Shown piece by piece: positions 33,063 to 41,781 of a stretch of DNA of 64,000 bases (its first letter is position 1; every line of letters starts with the position of its first letter). The translations under genes and the position numbers were made by a program. The stretch is from assembly GCF_000423005.1 (NCBI RefSeq), contig NZ_AUHD01000005.1, positions 248,001 through 312,000 of the forward strand, written 5' to 3'. Source of the DNA: Gelidibacter mesophilus DSM 14095 (GTDB lineage: Bacteria; Bacteroidota; Bacteroidia; Flavobacteriales; Flavobacteriaceae). The notes beneath the pieces were generated by a model. That model had not been told where the DNA came from. It made no database searches and was given only the letters and a program-made list of their open reading frames with translations.

Positions 33063-33839
33063 ATGATATTCAGTTTGAAAGGAAAAACTGCCATTATCAC
33101 TGGTGGCGGTAGCGGCATAGGTAAGGCAATTGCCGCCACATTTGCAAAGCAAGGCGCCCATGTGTGCATCTTAGATTTTAATGTAGATAATGGCAGGGCA
33201 ACGGTTTCAGAAATTGAAAAGACCAAAGGTTCTGCCAGTTTTTACCAATGTGATGTGGCCAATCAAGAACAAATGGAAGGTGTTTTTAGTGAGATATCTA
33301 AAAATCACCGGATAGCTATTTTGGTAAATAACGCGGGCATTGCCCATGTTGGAAATATAGAAAACACGAATGTAGAGGATCTTGACCGTTTGTATAACGT
33401 GAATATTAAAGGAGTTTATAACGGCATGAAAGCTGCAATTCCATATTTCAAAAAACAGAAAGGTGGGGTGATTGTCAATATGGCATCTATTGCCTCGTGG
33501 GTAGGCATTGATGATCGGTTTGCCTATTCTATGACAAAAGGTGCTGTTTTGACCATGTCCTATTCGGTAGCCAAGGATTATGTTAATGACGGCATCAGGT
33601 GTAATACCATTTCTCCGGCACGCGTTCACACCCCTTTTGTGGACGGATTTATTGAAAAAAACTATCCTGATAACCAAGCGGAAATGTTTGAAAATCTCTC
33701 AAAAACACAGCCTATCGGACGTATGGGGAAGCCTGAAGAAATAGCAAATCTTGCCCTTTATTTGTGCAGCGATGAAGCCTCCTTTATTACTGGAACTGAT
33801 TTTCCTATTGACGGTGGCTTTATTAAGTTGAATGGTTAG
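33063..33839 (+). CDS. SDR oxidoreductase, probable 2-keto-3-deoxy-L-fuconate dehydrogenase
   Basis: A 258-residue classical short-chain dehydrogenase. The nucleotide site is IITGGGSGIGKAIA (residues 11-24), with NNAG in LVNNAGIAHVG and the catalytic YSMTK in RFAYSMTKGAVLT. The C-terminal GTDFPIDGGF is usual. By position after fucD it should oxidise the 2-keto-3-deoxy-L-fuconate carbon to give 2,4-diketo-3-deoxy-L-fuconate. The SDR family alone does not prove this; the operon order does most of the work. Confidence 0.85.
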   Translation: MIFSLKGKTAIITGGGSGIGKAIAATFAKQGAHVCILDFNVDNGRATVSEIEKTKGSASFYQCDVANQEQMEGVFSEISKNHRIAILVNNAGIAHVGNIENTNVEDLDRLYNVNIKGVYNGMKAAIPYFKKQKGGVIVNMASIASWVGIDDRFAYSMTKGAVLTMSYSVAKDYVNDGIRCNTISPARVHTPFVDGFIEKNYPDNQAEMFENLSKTQPIGRMGKPEEIANLALYLCSDEASFITGTDFPIDGGFIKLNG

Positions 33840-34075
33840 TCACATCTCAATCTTCCCAAAGGGAAGGAGATCAGACGGTAGTAAAAATGAATTACGGTTT
33901 ACGACTATTAAAACAAATATTAAAAGGTAATGTGAAATGGTTTCCTCTCCATGTTTTAAAAGGAGATGCCGATAGGCAAAGGAGTTTTGGTTAGATTTAT
34001 TTAATTAGCTCAACGGATATAAAAAATTACCAATCCCAATAAAACATAACAATAAAAATAAACAATACTTTAAAA
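33840..34075. other. 236-bp gap inside the fucose operon, purine-rich inverted elements
   Basis: It contains CTTCCCAAAGGGAAG (33852-33866) and a longer degenerate CTCTCC...AAAAGGAGA element (about 33945-33970). They look like worn intergenic repeats of the kind also present near 3930, 6140, 6230 and 26185. No ORF of note and no clear terminator were seen. Confidence 0.5.
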
Positions 34076-34927
34076 ATGAAACTCATAAGATTCGGCTCGG
34101 AAGGCCAAGAAAAACCAGGACTTCAATTAGAAAAGAAGCGTATAGATGTCAGCGCTTTTGGTGAAGATTTCGACGAAAAGTTCTTCGAATCCAACGGATT
34201 GCAACGCTTGGAAGAGTGGTTGAAAACCAACAAAGCAAATTGTCCTACGGTTGACGATACGGTGCGGTTGGGATCGCCCATTGGAAGACCTTCAAAATTG
34301 GTTTGTGTTGGTTTGAATTATGCGCAACATGCGGCTGAAACTGGTGCCAAAGTTCCTTCAGAACCGGTGTTGTTCTTTAAATCAACGACCGCCATAGTAG
34401 GGCCAAATGATAATGTCATCATACCGAAAAACAGTGAAAAAACAGATTGGGAAGTAGAATTGGCCATCGTTATCGGTAAGAAGGCGTCCTACATATCAGT
34501 AGAAGAAGCAGACGATTATATTGCAGGATATGTCTTGCATAATGATGTGTCTGAACGTGCTTTTCAAATTGAAAAAGAAGGCCAATGGTGTAAAGGAAAA
34601 GGTTGTGATACGTTTGCACCCTTAGGACCATTTATGGCGACAAAAGATGAAATAAAGGATGGAAATAATTTAAAACTGTGGTTAGATGTCAATGGCGAAC
34701 GTTTGCAGGATTCTTCCACTTCAGATTTTATTTTTAATATCCAACACTGTGTATCCTACATCAGCCAATTTATGACTTTGTTGCCAGGCGATGTGATTTC
34801 GACAGGAACTCCTTTTGGGGTTGGATTAGGATTTCAACCACCGCGATATTTAAAGCCCGGAGACGTGATGCGTTTAGGAATTGAAGGTTTAGGCGTTCAA
34901 GAACAAACAGCAGTAGCTTACAAATAA
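34076..34927 (+). CDS. Fumarylacetoacetate hydrolase family, probable 2,4-diketo-3-deoxy-L-fuconate hydrolase
   Basis: A 283-residue FAH-fold hydrolase. The core has VCVGLNYAQHAAETGAKVPSEPVLFFK, then the metal-binding acidic residues in DWEVELAIVIGKKA and YVLHNDVSER, and the Ser/Gly-rich DVISTGTPFGVGLG. It would split the diketo acid into pyruvate and L-lactate, the end of the nonphosphorylative L-fucose route. It overlaps none of its neighbours and is followed 1 bp later by the lactonase. The family call is firm; the substrate comes from operon context and known L-fucose clusters. Confidence 0.87.
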   Translation: MKLIRFGSEGQEKPGLQLEKKRIDVSAFGEDFDEKFFESNGLQRLEEWLKTNKANCPTVDDTVRLGSPIGRPSKLVCVGLNYAQHAAETGAKVPSEPVLFFKSTTAIVGPNDNVIIPKNSEKTDWEVELAIVIGKKASYISVEEADDYIAGYVLHNDVSERAFQIEKEGQWCKGKGCDTFAPLGPFMATKDEIKDGNNLKLWLDVNGERLQDSSTSDFIFNIQHCVSYISQFMTLLPGDVISTGTPFGVGLGFQPPRYLKPGDVMRLGIEGLGVQEQTAVAYK

Positions 34928-34928
34928 A

Positions 34929-35759
34929 ATGCGAATCGATACCCATCAACATTTTTGGAGATTTGATCCGCAAAGAGATGCTTGGATTAGTGAGGACATG
35001 TCGGTAATCCAACGCAATTTCTTGCCTGAAGACTTACAGCCTGTATTGCAAAAACATCAATTTGATGGGTGTATTGCCGTGCAAGCGGATACGTCAGAAG
35101 AAGAGACCAAATTTTTATTGGAGTTGGCAGATCAGCATCTTTTTATCAAAGGTGTTGTGGGGTGGTTGGATTTGTGCAGTGATGCTATTGATGAGCTTTT
35201 AGAACATTATTCAAAATTTAAAAAGCTAAAAGGATTAAGACATATTGTTCAAGCAGAACCGGATGGCTTTCTACTTCGGAAGGATTTTCAACGAGGCATT
35301 GCAGCCTTAGAAACACTTCATTTGACCTATGATATCTTGATTTTTCCGCATCAATTGGAAGAAGCGATTACATTGGTCGAATCATTTCCGAATCAAAGAT
35401 TCATTCTTGATCATTGTGCGAAACCATATATTAAAGATGCAAAAATAAAGATTTGGCAACAGCACATTGTAAAACTGGCAAAGTTTGAAAATGTAGCCTG
35501 TAAAGTATCGGGATTAACTACAGAAGCAGATTGGAACCATTGGGATGCCAATACAATGCAGCCTTATTTGGATGTGGTGTTTAATGCCTTTGGAACAAAA
35601 AGAACACTTTTTGGCAGCGATTGGCCCGTCAGTTTATTGGCTGGGAGTTATGCGGAAACGATCATGCTTATCGAAGATTATATTTCGAAATTTTCAACAA
35701 CCGAACAGCAACAAATTATGGGTCTTAACGCAAAGGCCTGGTACCATTTAAAAGATTAA
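34929..35759 (+). CDS. Amidohydrolase-fold L-fuconolactonase
   Basis: A 276-residue amidohydrolase-2 family protein. The HxH metal motif is at the N-terminus (RIDTHQHFWRFD), followed by ILDHCAKPYI and LFGSDWPVSL with the metal Asp. It should hydrolyse L-fucono-1,5-lactone or 1,4-lactone to L-fuconate for FucD. It follows the FAH hydrolase by 1 bp and precedes the dehydrogenase by 4 bp, a tight operon. The substrate is inferred from these neighbours; family members also include 2-pyrone-dicarboxylate lactonase. Confidence 0.85.
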   Translation: MRIDTHQHFWRFDPQRDAWISEDMSVIQRNFLPEDLQPVLQKHQFDGCIAVQADTSEEETKFLLELADQHLFIKGVVGWLDLCSDAIDELLEHYSKFKKLKGLRHIVQAEPDGFLLRKDFQRGIAALETLHLTYDILIFPHQLEEAITLVESFPNQRFILDHCAKPYIKDAKIKIWQQHIVKLAKFENVACKVSGLTTEADWNHWDANTMQPYLDVVFNAFGTKRTLFGSDWPVSLLAGSYAETIMLIEDYISKFSTTEQQQIMGLNAKAWYHLKD

Positions 35760-35763
35760 AACT

Positions 35764-36543
35764 ATGGATTTAAAACTGAAGGATAAAGTAATTATTGTCA
35801 CAGGAGGTTCAAAAGGTATCGGTAACGGTATTTCTAAGGTATTAGCTAATGAAGGCGCTATTCCCGTGATTATTGGGAGAACTGAATCTGATGTTTTAGA
35901 CGCTGTAGAGGGCATAAAGAACATTGGAGGAAAAGCATTTCACGCCATTGCGGAATTGACCAATAAGGAGGCCTGTAAACTTGCAGTTGAAAGCGTTATT
36001 AAGAAATTTGGCCGTATTGATGGCTTGGTAAACAACGCTGGGGTTAATGATGGAGTAGGGCTTGAATCTGGTAATTATGATGATTTCATGATTTCCATCC
36101 AGCGCAACGTGGCACATTATTATGCCATGGCACATTACGTGTTACCCGAACTTAAAAAGTCAAAAGGCGCCATCGTCAATATTGGTTCCAAGACTTCGGT
36201 AACCGGTCAAGGTGGCACTTCGGGTTACGCTGCATCTAACGGTGCCAGAAACGCACTGACAAGAGAATGGGCATTGGAATTACTGCCGTATAGAATTCGT
36301 GTCAATGCCGTAATTGTGGCGGAATGTGACACGCCGCAATATTCCAAATGGCTGAAAACCTTTCCAAATCCGGAAGAACGTTTGGCAGAAATCACAAAAA
36401 ATATTCCTTTAGAAAACCGAATGACCACCACCACCGAAATCGCCAATACCGTCGTGTTTTTGTTATCTGAAGTTTCAAGCCATACCACCGGACAACTCCT
36501 ATTTGTTGATGGGGGTTATACTCATTTAGACCGCTCTTTATAA
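35764..36543 (+). CDS. SDR oxidoreductase, probable L-fucose dehydrogenase
   Basis: A 259-residue SDR with nucleotide site IIVTGGSKGIGNGIS (residues 10-24) and NNAG in LVNNAGVND. By position it should oxidise L-fucose to L-fucono-lactone, the first step of the pathway. The active-site loop reads SGYAASNGARNALTREWALEL: Tyr155 is followed by Asn159 where classical SDRs have the catalytic Lys (YxxxK). The DNA shows AAC clearly at 36238-36240. Such Asn-containing loops may be a family trait or indicate a different proton relay; I cannot decide from one sequence. Confidence 0.83.
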   Translation: MDLKLKDKVIIVTGGSKGIGNGISKVLANEGAIPVIIGRTESDVLDAVEGIKNIGGKAFHAIAELTNKEACKLAVESVIKKFGRIDGLVNNAGVNDGVGLESGNYDDFMISIQRNVAHYYAMAHYVLPELKKSKGAIVNIGSKTSVTGQGGTSGYAASNGARNALTREWALELLPYRIRVNAVIVAECDTPQYSKWLKTFPNPEERLAEITKNIPLENRMTTTTEIANTVVFLLSEVSSHTTGQLLFVDGGYTHLDRSL

Positions 36544-36544
36544 G

Positions 36545-37873
36545 ATGAAAAATGCCTTAAAACATCCCATCGTTTCCCGAAACATAGTCCTACCATTTAT
36601 ATTGATTACCTCCTTATTTGCACTTTGGGGAATAGCTAATGATTTAACCAATCCGATGGTTTCGGCATTTAAAAAAGTAATGCCTGAGCTTTCCAATACG
36701 CAAGCGTCATTGGTGCAGTTCGCCTTTTATTTTGGATATTTCTTTATGGCATTGCCGGCAGCATTGTTTATTAGGAAATACAGTTATAAATCTGGAATTC
36801 TTGTAGGTTTATCGCTTTATGCCATTGGCGCATTTTTGTTTTTTCCAGCAGCGAAGTTTGAAACTTTTAATTACTTTTTGATTTCTCTTTGGGTAATGAC
36901 CTGCGGATTGGCATTCTTGGAAACCACTTCAAATCCGCTAATTTTAGCATTGGGACCAAAAGAAACGGCCACACAACGCCTCAATTTGGCCCAGGCTTTT
37001 AACCCGATAGGTTCCTTAACGGGAATGATCATCGCACAGGTTTTTATTATTGATGCGTTGCGGTCAGTAGAGTTTTCTGAAGAAACGTATCAGGCACTTT
37101 CTACGGTAGAAAAAGCTGCTATTCGGGAAAATGATTTAAGTGTTATCAGTGTGCCGTACATTGCATTGGGCGTTTTAGTTTTGATAATAATGGTGGCTAT
37201 CATGGCCGTGAAATTTCCGAGGGTAGAGGCACATTCAAAAATAGCGCTATCAAAAACGTTTAAAATATTAGTCAAAAATAAAACCTATGTTACCGGAGTT
37301 GTGGCTCAAATGTTTTATGTAGGTGCACAAATTATGTGCTGGACCTTCATTTTTCAATATGTTGATAATCTGAATGCGGCCTTACCTGCTGAAGAACAAC
37401 TTACAGCAACGTGGTTTAATGTGGGTGCGATGCTGTTGTTCCTTTCTGGAAGATGGTTGGGCACCATATCAATGAAGCGTGTGAGTCCTTCAAAATTATT
37501 GTTCGTATTTGGAATTGGAGGTGTTATAACCACGATGATTACGATATTTATTGGTGGACATATCGGTTTGTATAGTTTGGTAGCCACCTCGCTTTTTATG
37601 AGTATTATGTTTCCAACCATTTATGGAATTGCATTAAATAATATGGGCGACGAAGCTAAAATTGGCTCTGCAGGTCTGGTCATGGCCATTGTTGGTGGTG
37701 CCTTATTGCCGGTATTACAAGGGAGTATATTAGATATTGGTGGACCTGGATTTAATGACAAAGAAATATTGGGTTATATACCTGAAGTTAATTTTTCGTT
37801 TATCCTACCTTTAATTTGTTTGGCCGTAGTGGCCCTTTTTGGATATAAAACTATGAAGAATGAAAACGCATAG
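36545..37873 (+). CDS. fucP: L-fucose:H+ symporter
   Basis: A 442-residue MFS permease with about 12 helices, close to E. coli FucP in motif layout: FALWGIANDLTNPMVSAFKKVM (first helix with Asp), YFFMALPAALFIRKYSYKSG and LAFLETTSNPLILALGP. FucP moves L-fucose, L-galactose and D-arabinose into the cell by proton symport. It starts one base after the dehydrogenase stop and its 3' end overlaps the mutarotase gene by 14 bp. This is the likely uptake step for the pathway; specificity is inferred from context. Confidence 0.92.
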   Translation: MKNALKHPIVSRNIVLPFILITSLFALWGIANDLTNPMVSAFKKVMPELSNTQASLVQFAFYFGYFFMALPAALFIRKYSYKSGILVGLSLYAIGAFLFFPAAKFETFNYFLISLWVMTCGLAFLETTSNPLILALGPKETATQRLNLAQAFNPIGSLTGMIIAQVFIIDALRSVEFSEETYQALSTVEKAAIRENDLSVISVPYIALGVLVLIIMVAIMAVKFPRVEAHSKIALSKTFKILVKNKTYVTGVVAQMFYVGAQIMCWTFIFQYVDNLNAALPAEEQLTATWFNVGAMLLFLSGRWLGTISMKRVSPSKLLFVFGIGGVITTMITIFIGGHIGLYSLVATSLFMSIMFPTIYGIALNNMGDEAKIGSAGLVMAIVGGALLPVLQGSILDIGGPGFNDKEILGYIPEVNFSFILPLICLAVVALFGYKTMKNENA

Positions 37874-38201
37874 ACACTGTTTTGCACTTGATTTGATCAA
37901 TGACGCCGAATTGATCGCGGCTTATAAAAATCATCATGATTCAGTATGGCCGGAAATTGTTGAGAGCATTAAGGAAAGCGGGATCATTGCTTTGGAAATT
38001 TATTTGGTTGAAAACCGACTTTTCATGATCATGGAGGTTAACGATTCGTTTTCTTTTGAAAAGAAAAATACCCTGGATGCCAATAACCCAAAAGTACAAG
38101 AATGGGAAACCTTGATGTGGAAGTATCAAAAAGCATTGCCTACCGCAGAACAGGATGAAAAATGGAAGTTAATGGACCAGATATTTCAATTAAAAGCATA
38201 A
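37860..38201 (+). CDS. L-rhamnose mutarotase family (probable L-fucose mutarotase)
   Basis: A 113-residue protein of the RhaM family: HRHCFALDLINDAELIAAYKNHH at the start (catalytic His region), VWPEIVESIKESGI and LEIYLVENRLFMIMEVNDSF. RhaM interconverts the alpha and beta anomers of L-rhamnose. In this operon the sugar is probably L-fucose. It overlaps fucP by 14 bp, which indicates translational coupling, and is 9 bp before the alpha-hydroxy acid enzyme. FucU-type mutarotases are another fold, so the name is by context. Confidence 0.83.
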   Translation: MKTHRHCFALDLINDAELIAAYKNHHDSVWPEIVESIKESGIIALEIYLVENRLFMIMEVNDSFSFEKKNTLDANNPKVQEWETLMWKYQKALPTAEQDEKWKLMDQIFQLKA

Positions 38202-38210
38202 TATAACGTC

Positions 38211-39359
38211 ATGGAGCTAAAAATAAATCCTAAATATCCTTCGGTAACCGACTTAAGAAAACGGGCTATGGTAAAAATGCCAAAGTTTGCATTTGATTAT
38301 TTAGATGGTGGGTGTAATGAGGATATCAACTTAGATAAAAATCGTTTTGACCTTCAGAAAGTAGAGTTAATGCCACAATATCTATCAAAATTTGATAAGT
38401 CCGACACGCGCACTGAATTGTTTGGCCATACGTATGATGCGCCATTTGGAATTGCTCCTGTTGGTTTGCAAGGTTTAATGTGGCCAAACTCTCCAGAAAT
38501 CCTGGCCAAAGCGGCTTTTGATCACAACATCCCGTTTATACTAAGTACGGTGACCACTTCTAGTATAGAGCGAATTGCAGAAATAACCGAAGGGAAATCC
38601 TGGTTTCAATTGTACCATCCAGCGGATGAAAAAGTGAAACGGGATTTGTTGGATAGAGCCGCCAATGCCGGAACGGGTGTTTTAGTCATTTTAGCCGATG
38701 TTCCCACTTTTGGGTATCGACCTCGCGATGTGCGCAACGGACTGGCCATGCCACCAACCATGAGCCTCAAGAATATTCTTGAAGTTTTTACCAAACCAGA
38801 TTGGGCCATCCAAACCTTGATCCATGGGCAACCCGGTTTTAAAACGATGGAAGCCTATATGCCTAAAGGTTTAAATTTGAAGAGGTTGGGAGAGTTTATG
38901 GATGTGACCTTTTCAGGGCGTTTAAATGAAGACAGAATTGCGTCTCTAAGAGACCAATGGAAAGGCAAACTGGTTATTAAAGGGGTTGTGAGTGAAGAAG
39001 ACACACAGAAAGCGATTGATTTAGGCATCGACGGATTGATTGTTTCCAACCATGGTGGGCGTCAATTGGATGCGGGTCAATCTACAATAGTTCCTATGAC
39101 CCATTTGGCCGAAAAATTCAAAGGTCAAATAAAAATAATGGTCGATTCAGGTTTGCGCGGTGGGCCGGATATTGCAAGAGCCATGGCCAGTGGCGCCGAG
39201 TTCACATTTATGGGACGAAGTTTTATGTATGGCGTTGGTGCTTTGGGGAAAGAAGGTGGCAACCATACCATATCGTTGATGAAAACCGAGTTTCAGCAAG
39301 TTATGGATCAGATTTGTTGTGAAAAAATTGAAGATCTACCTCAGTTTTTAATCAAATAA
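38211..39359 (+). CDS. FMN-dependent alpha-hydroxy-acid oxidase/dehydrogenase (probable L-lactate)
   Basis: A 382-residue TIM-barrel flavoprotein of the L-lactate/glycolate oxidase family. Motifs: FDYLDGGCNEDINLDKNRF (residues 28-46), LVIKGVVSEED with the active-site Lys, IVSNHGGRQLD (His base and Arg) and MVDSGLRGGPDI at the phosphate site. The pathway upstream makes L-lactate, so this enzyme may oxidise it to pyruvate and close the route. It is soluble with no signal. Family confident; whether it uses O2 or the quinone pool is unknown. Confidence 0.88.
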   Translation: MELKINPKYPSVTDLRKRAMVKMPKFAFDYLDGGCNEDINLDKNRFDLQKVELMPQYLSKFDKSDTRTELFGHTYDAPFGIAPVGLQGLMWPNSPEILAKAAFDHNIPFILSTVTTSSIERIAEITEGKSWFQLYHPADEKVKRDLLDRAANAGTGVLVILADVPTFGYRPRDVRNGLAMPPTMSLKNILEVFTKPDWAIQTLIHGQPGFKTMEAYMPKGLNLKRLGEFMDVTFSGRLNEDRIASLRDQWKGKLVIKGVVSEEDTQKAIDLGIDGLIVSNHGGRQLDAGQSTIVPMTHLAEKFKGQIKIMVDSGLRGGPDIARAMASGAEFTFMGRSFMYGVGALGKEGGNHTISLMKTEFQQVMDQICCEKIEDLPQFLIK

Positions 39360-39418
39360 TTTCTGCAAATTTTATCATTATTTTTTGATTCTTACGATCA
39401 CTTTAGGATGTTGACCCA

Positions 39419-40363
39419 CTAATAGCCTTTCGCAAGATCAACAACGTCCACAAGTTTATCACCACTTTTCATAGCATTGTAATTGTCTAGTATTTTTTTG
39501 ATGGCCGATTCAGGAAGCACACTTCCTGCGGTATGGGGTGTTATCGTAATCTGTTTGTTTTTCCAAAAAGAATGCTCCTCGGGCAAAGGTTCATCTTGGA
39601 AAACATCTAAAGCGGCACCGGAAAGTTGTCCGCTTTCAATTGCCATTAACAACTCTTCTTCTGCAAGTTGTGGCCCTCTTCCAACGTTGATCAAATAAGC
39701 GCCTTTTGGAAGTTGATTAAAAACTTCAGTGTTTAAAATGCCTTCTGTTTCTTTGGTCAGAGGCAAGATGCAGACCAAGACATCTGCTGTTTCAAGAAAC
39801 GCTTTTCTTTGTTTCTCTCCGTGAAACGTTGTAATTTGGTCTATGTTTTTTTCTGATCGTGACCATCCTGTTACCTTAAAATTATTTTTCAGCATGACCT
39901 TGCCGATGGTCGTTCCAATGGCTCCAATGCCCATGATCCCAATAGTTGTATCTTCCGGACGCAGGTAGGGGCAAGACTGCCATATTCGCTGGTCTTGTTG
40001 TTGAAAATAGATGGGTAACCGTCTCATATAACTTAAGGTCAAAGTCAAGACAAAATCAGCCATGTCGTCATGATGTTGCGGGTCATTAACTTTGGTAACG
40101 CTCACATCATTCGGAATCTTATGATTGTTTGTGATGTGATTAATTCCAGCGGCCATCGAGGCAATAACTTTCAGGTTGGGGTAATTTACAAAAGCATTTT
40201 CAGGAGGACCGAATGTTAAGACAAATTGAGTCTTTTTTCTTTCGGTATCATTGGGGTAGACTTCAACCACCATATGTGGCGCCTCATTCTTTATCGCCTT
40301 TGTCCAGTCCCGGACAATCTTTTCATCAGCGCATATAATAACTATTTTGTCAGTTTTTTCCAT
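39419..40363 (-). CDS. D-2-hydroxyacid dehydrogenase (glyoxylate/hydroxypyruvate reductase-like)
   Basis: A 314-residue NAD(P)-linked reductase from the ATG at 40363 (MEKTDKIVIICADEK). The Rossmann core has GIMGIGAIGTTIGKVML, and the catalytic set is Arg in LINVGRGPQL, Glu in VFQDEPLP and His in ITITPHTAGS. This resembles GhrA-type enzymes that reduce 2-keto acids such as glyoxylate. It is convergent with the fucose operon 60 bp away. It could process keto acids formed nearby, but no direct link is visible. Confidence 0.88.
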   Translation of the reverse strand: MEKTDKIVIICADEKIVRDWTKAIKNEAPHMVVEVYPNDTERKKTQFVLTFGPPENAFVNYPNLKVIASMAAGINHITNNHKIPNDVSVTKVNDPQHHDDMADFVLTLTLSYMRRLPIYFQQQDQRIWQSCPYLRPEDTTIGIMGIGAIGTTIGKVMLKNNFKVTGWSRSEKNIDQITTFHGEKQRKAFLETADVLVCILPLTKETEGILNTEVFNQLPKGAYLINVGRGPQLAEEELLMAIESGQLSGAALDVFQDEPLPEEHSFWKNKQITITPHTAGSVLPESAIKKILDNYNAMKSGDKLVDVVDLAKGY

Positions 40364-40578
40364 ACTTATTGGATCTCTATGACTTACAAATGTCAGCAAA
40401 AACGCAATAAAAATCCCTATTTAGGAGTAGAATTATGTGTCGTGTAGAAATTGCATGCGTTTTTTTATAACTTTATTGTTGGTATCTTAAACTTGGAAGA
40501 TGAGCTTTTATCCATGTCGAAACCTCGAGGTTATGTGTGATTGAAGTACAATTTTTTTGTGGATTTTTTATTGAGCAA

Positions 40579-41541
40579 TCAAACCTTAAATTCTGCCCAC
40601 AACGGATAATGATCAGAAATGAGCCAAGACAGACTTTGTTTGGTGAGCTTTCGATTGGCAAGCGCATAAGGTACAAAGTCATAATTGCCACCATCCAAAA
40701 ACTCCATTGATAATCTTGGTCCGCTGCCTTGGCTATTAAACCAAGCAATTTGATCGTAGAATTTTGTCGATTTAAAGATGGAACGTGTAACGTCTTCACT
40801 CTGAAGTTGGGGCGGAATATATAGGCCTTCTGAAAGGAAAGTTTCTTCTAGCAAATCACCACGAGCATCGATATTAAAATCGCCCAAAGCGATAAAATCT
40901 TGATGGTATGCATTAATACTTCCTGCCCAACTTTTAAGCCATTTAGCAATACCCCGTAATTCTTCTATTCGATTATCTGCACTTTTGCCGTAAAGTATGT
41001 GTAGGGTGACCAGGATAAACGTGTGCTGGTTTGATTGAAAGCTCACGGCGTACGGAGATCTTACAAATTGTTTAGATAAGGCATGTTCTCCAATCTGATC
41101 TTCCCATTCCTCGGGTACCACCAATTCACCTGCCAAGCCTGATAAATGCACACGTCTGGTATCGAATAAATAAGCCATTCGTTCGCCATTGCCCACTTTA
41201 CCTTTGTTGACATCGGTGAGAATGAAAGACCAGTTCTTACCCAATACCTTTAAAGTGTCCCTTAGGGCTCTAATATTATCCTTCACTTCTTGAATGGCAA
41301 TAACGTCAAAACGACTTATAATTTGAGCAATGCATAAAATAGAATGTAAATCACGTTTGGGAGAATCACCATCAACAGAGTCCCACTTACGTGTTAAGTT
41401 TCCAAAAGCACGAATATTCCAAGTCGCAATTAACAGGTTTTTATCCAATTTTTTAGATGGGATTTTAGCGTCTAAATCTGCTTTTAACAAATTCAAATTG
41501 TTTTGCACCTCAGAAGGCGGTATGTCAGTAATGGAAATCAT
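40579..41541 (-). CDS. Endonuclease/exonuclease/phosphatase family protein
   Basis: A 320-residue metal-dependent EEP-fold protein. Motifs in order: LIATWNIRAFGN (Asn), VIAIQEVKDN (metal Glu), FIALGDFNIDARG (catalytic Asp-x-Asn) and WLISDHYPLWAEF (Asp-His). No signal peptide, so it should be cytosolic. EEP members cut DNA or RNA or hydrolyse phosphate esters, and the substrate is not clear. A second, broken copy of this family is at 54947-55237. A 108-aa ORF overlapping its 3' end in another frame is not considered real. Confidence 0.85.
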   Translation of the reverse strand: MISITDIPPSEVQNNLNLLKADLDAKIPSKKLDKNLLIATWNIRAFGNLTRKWDSVDGDSPKRDLHSILCIAQIISRFDVIAIQEVKDNIRALRDTLKVLGKNWSFILTDVNKGKVGNGERMAYLFDTRRVHLSGLAGELVVPEEWEDQIGEHALSKQFVRSPYAVSFQSNQHTFILVTLHILYGKSADNRIEELRGIAKWLKSWAGSINAYHQDFIALGDFNIDARGDLLEETFLSEGLYIPPQLQSEDVTRSIFKSTKFYDQIAWFNSQGSGPRLSMEFLDGGNYDFVPYALANRKLTKQSLSWLISDHYPLWAEFKV

Positions 41542-41781
41542 ATTTTAAATATAGTGAATTATAGCTTTATAATTTTGAAAGCATCCATATAATGAGAGGT
41601 TTACGGGTTTGTATGAGCTTTGCAAAGTGTACTCACTTAAAAATGATTAGAGTCTGAGAAAGTTAAATAAAAGAACTTAAAAACCGCCTGAGATATTGGT
41701 ATTGTTGTAAAACTCATTATCTTAGTTCACTTGTTTAAAAGTATAGAATCTTACCGCTTTAAAAGAAAAAAATAACTGTTT

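Noticed and set aside
33207-33677. 156-aa ORF antisense to the keto-deoxyfuconate dehydrogenase
   Set aside because: Mirror of a real SDR gene; His- and Ile-rich composition typical of antisense frames.
40473-40799. 108-aa minus-strand ORF overlapping the EEP nuclease gene
   Set aside because: It overlaps the conserved C-terminal end of the nuclease in another frame and has no recognisable domain; the nuclease ends normally at 40579.
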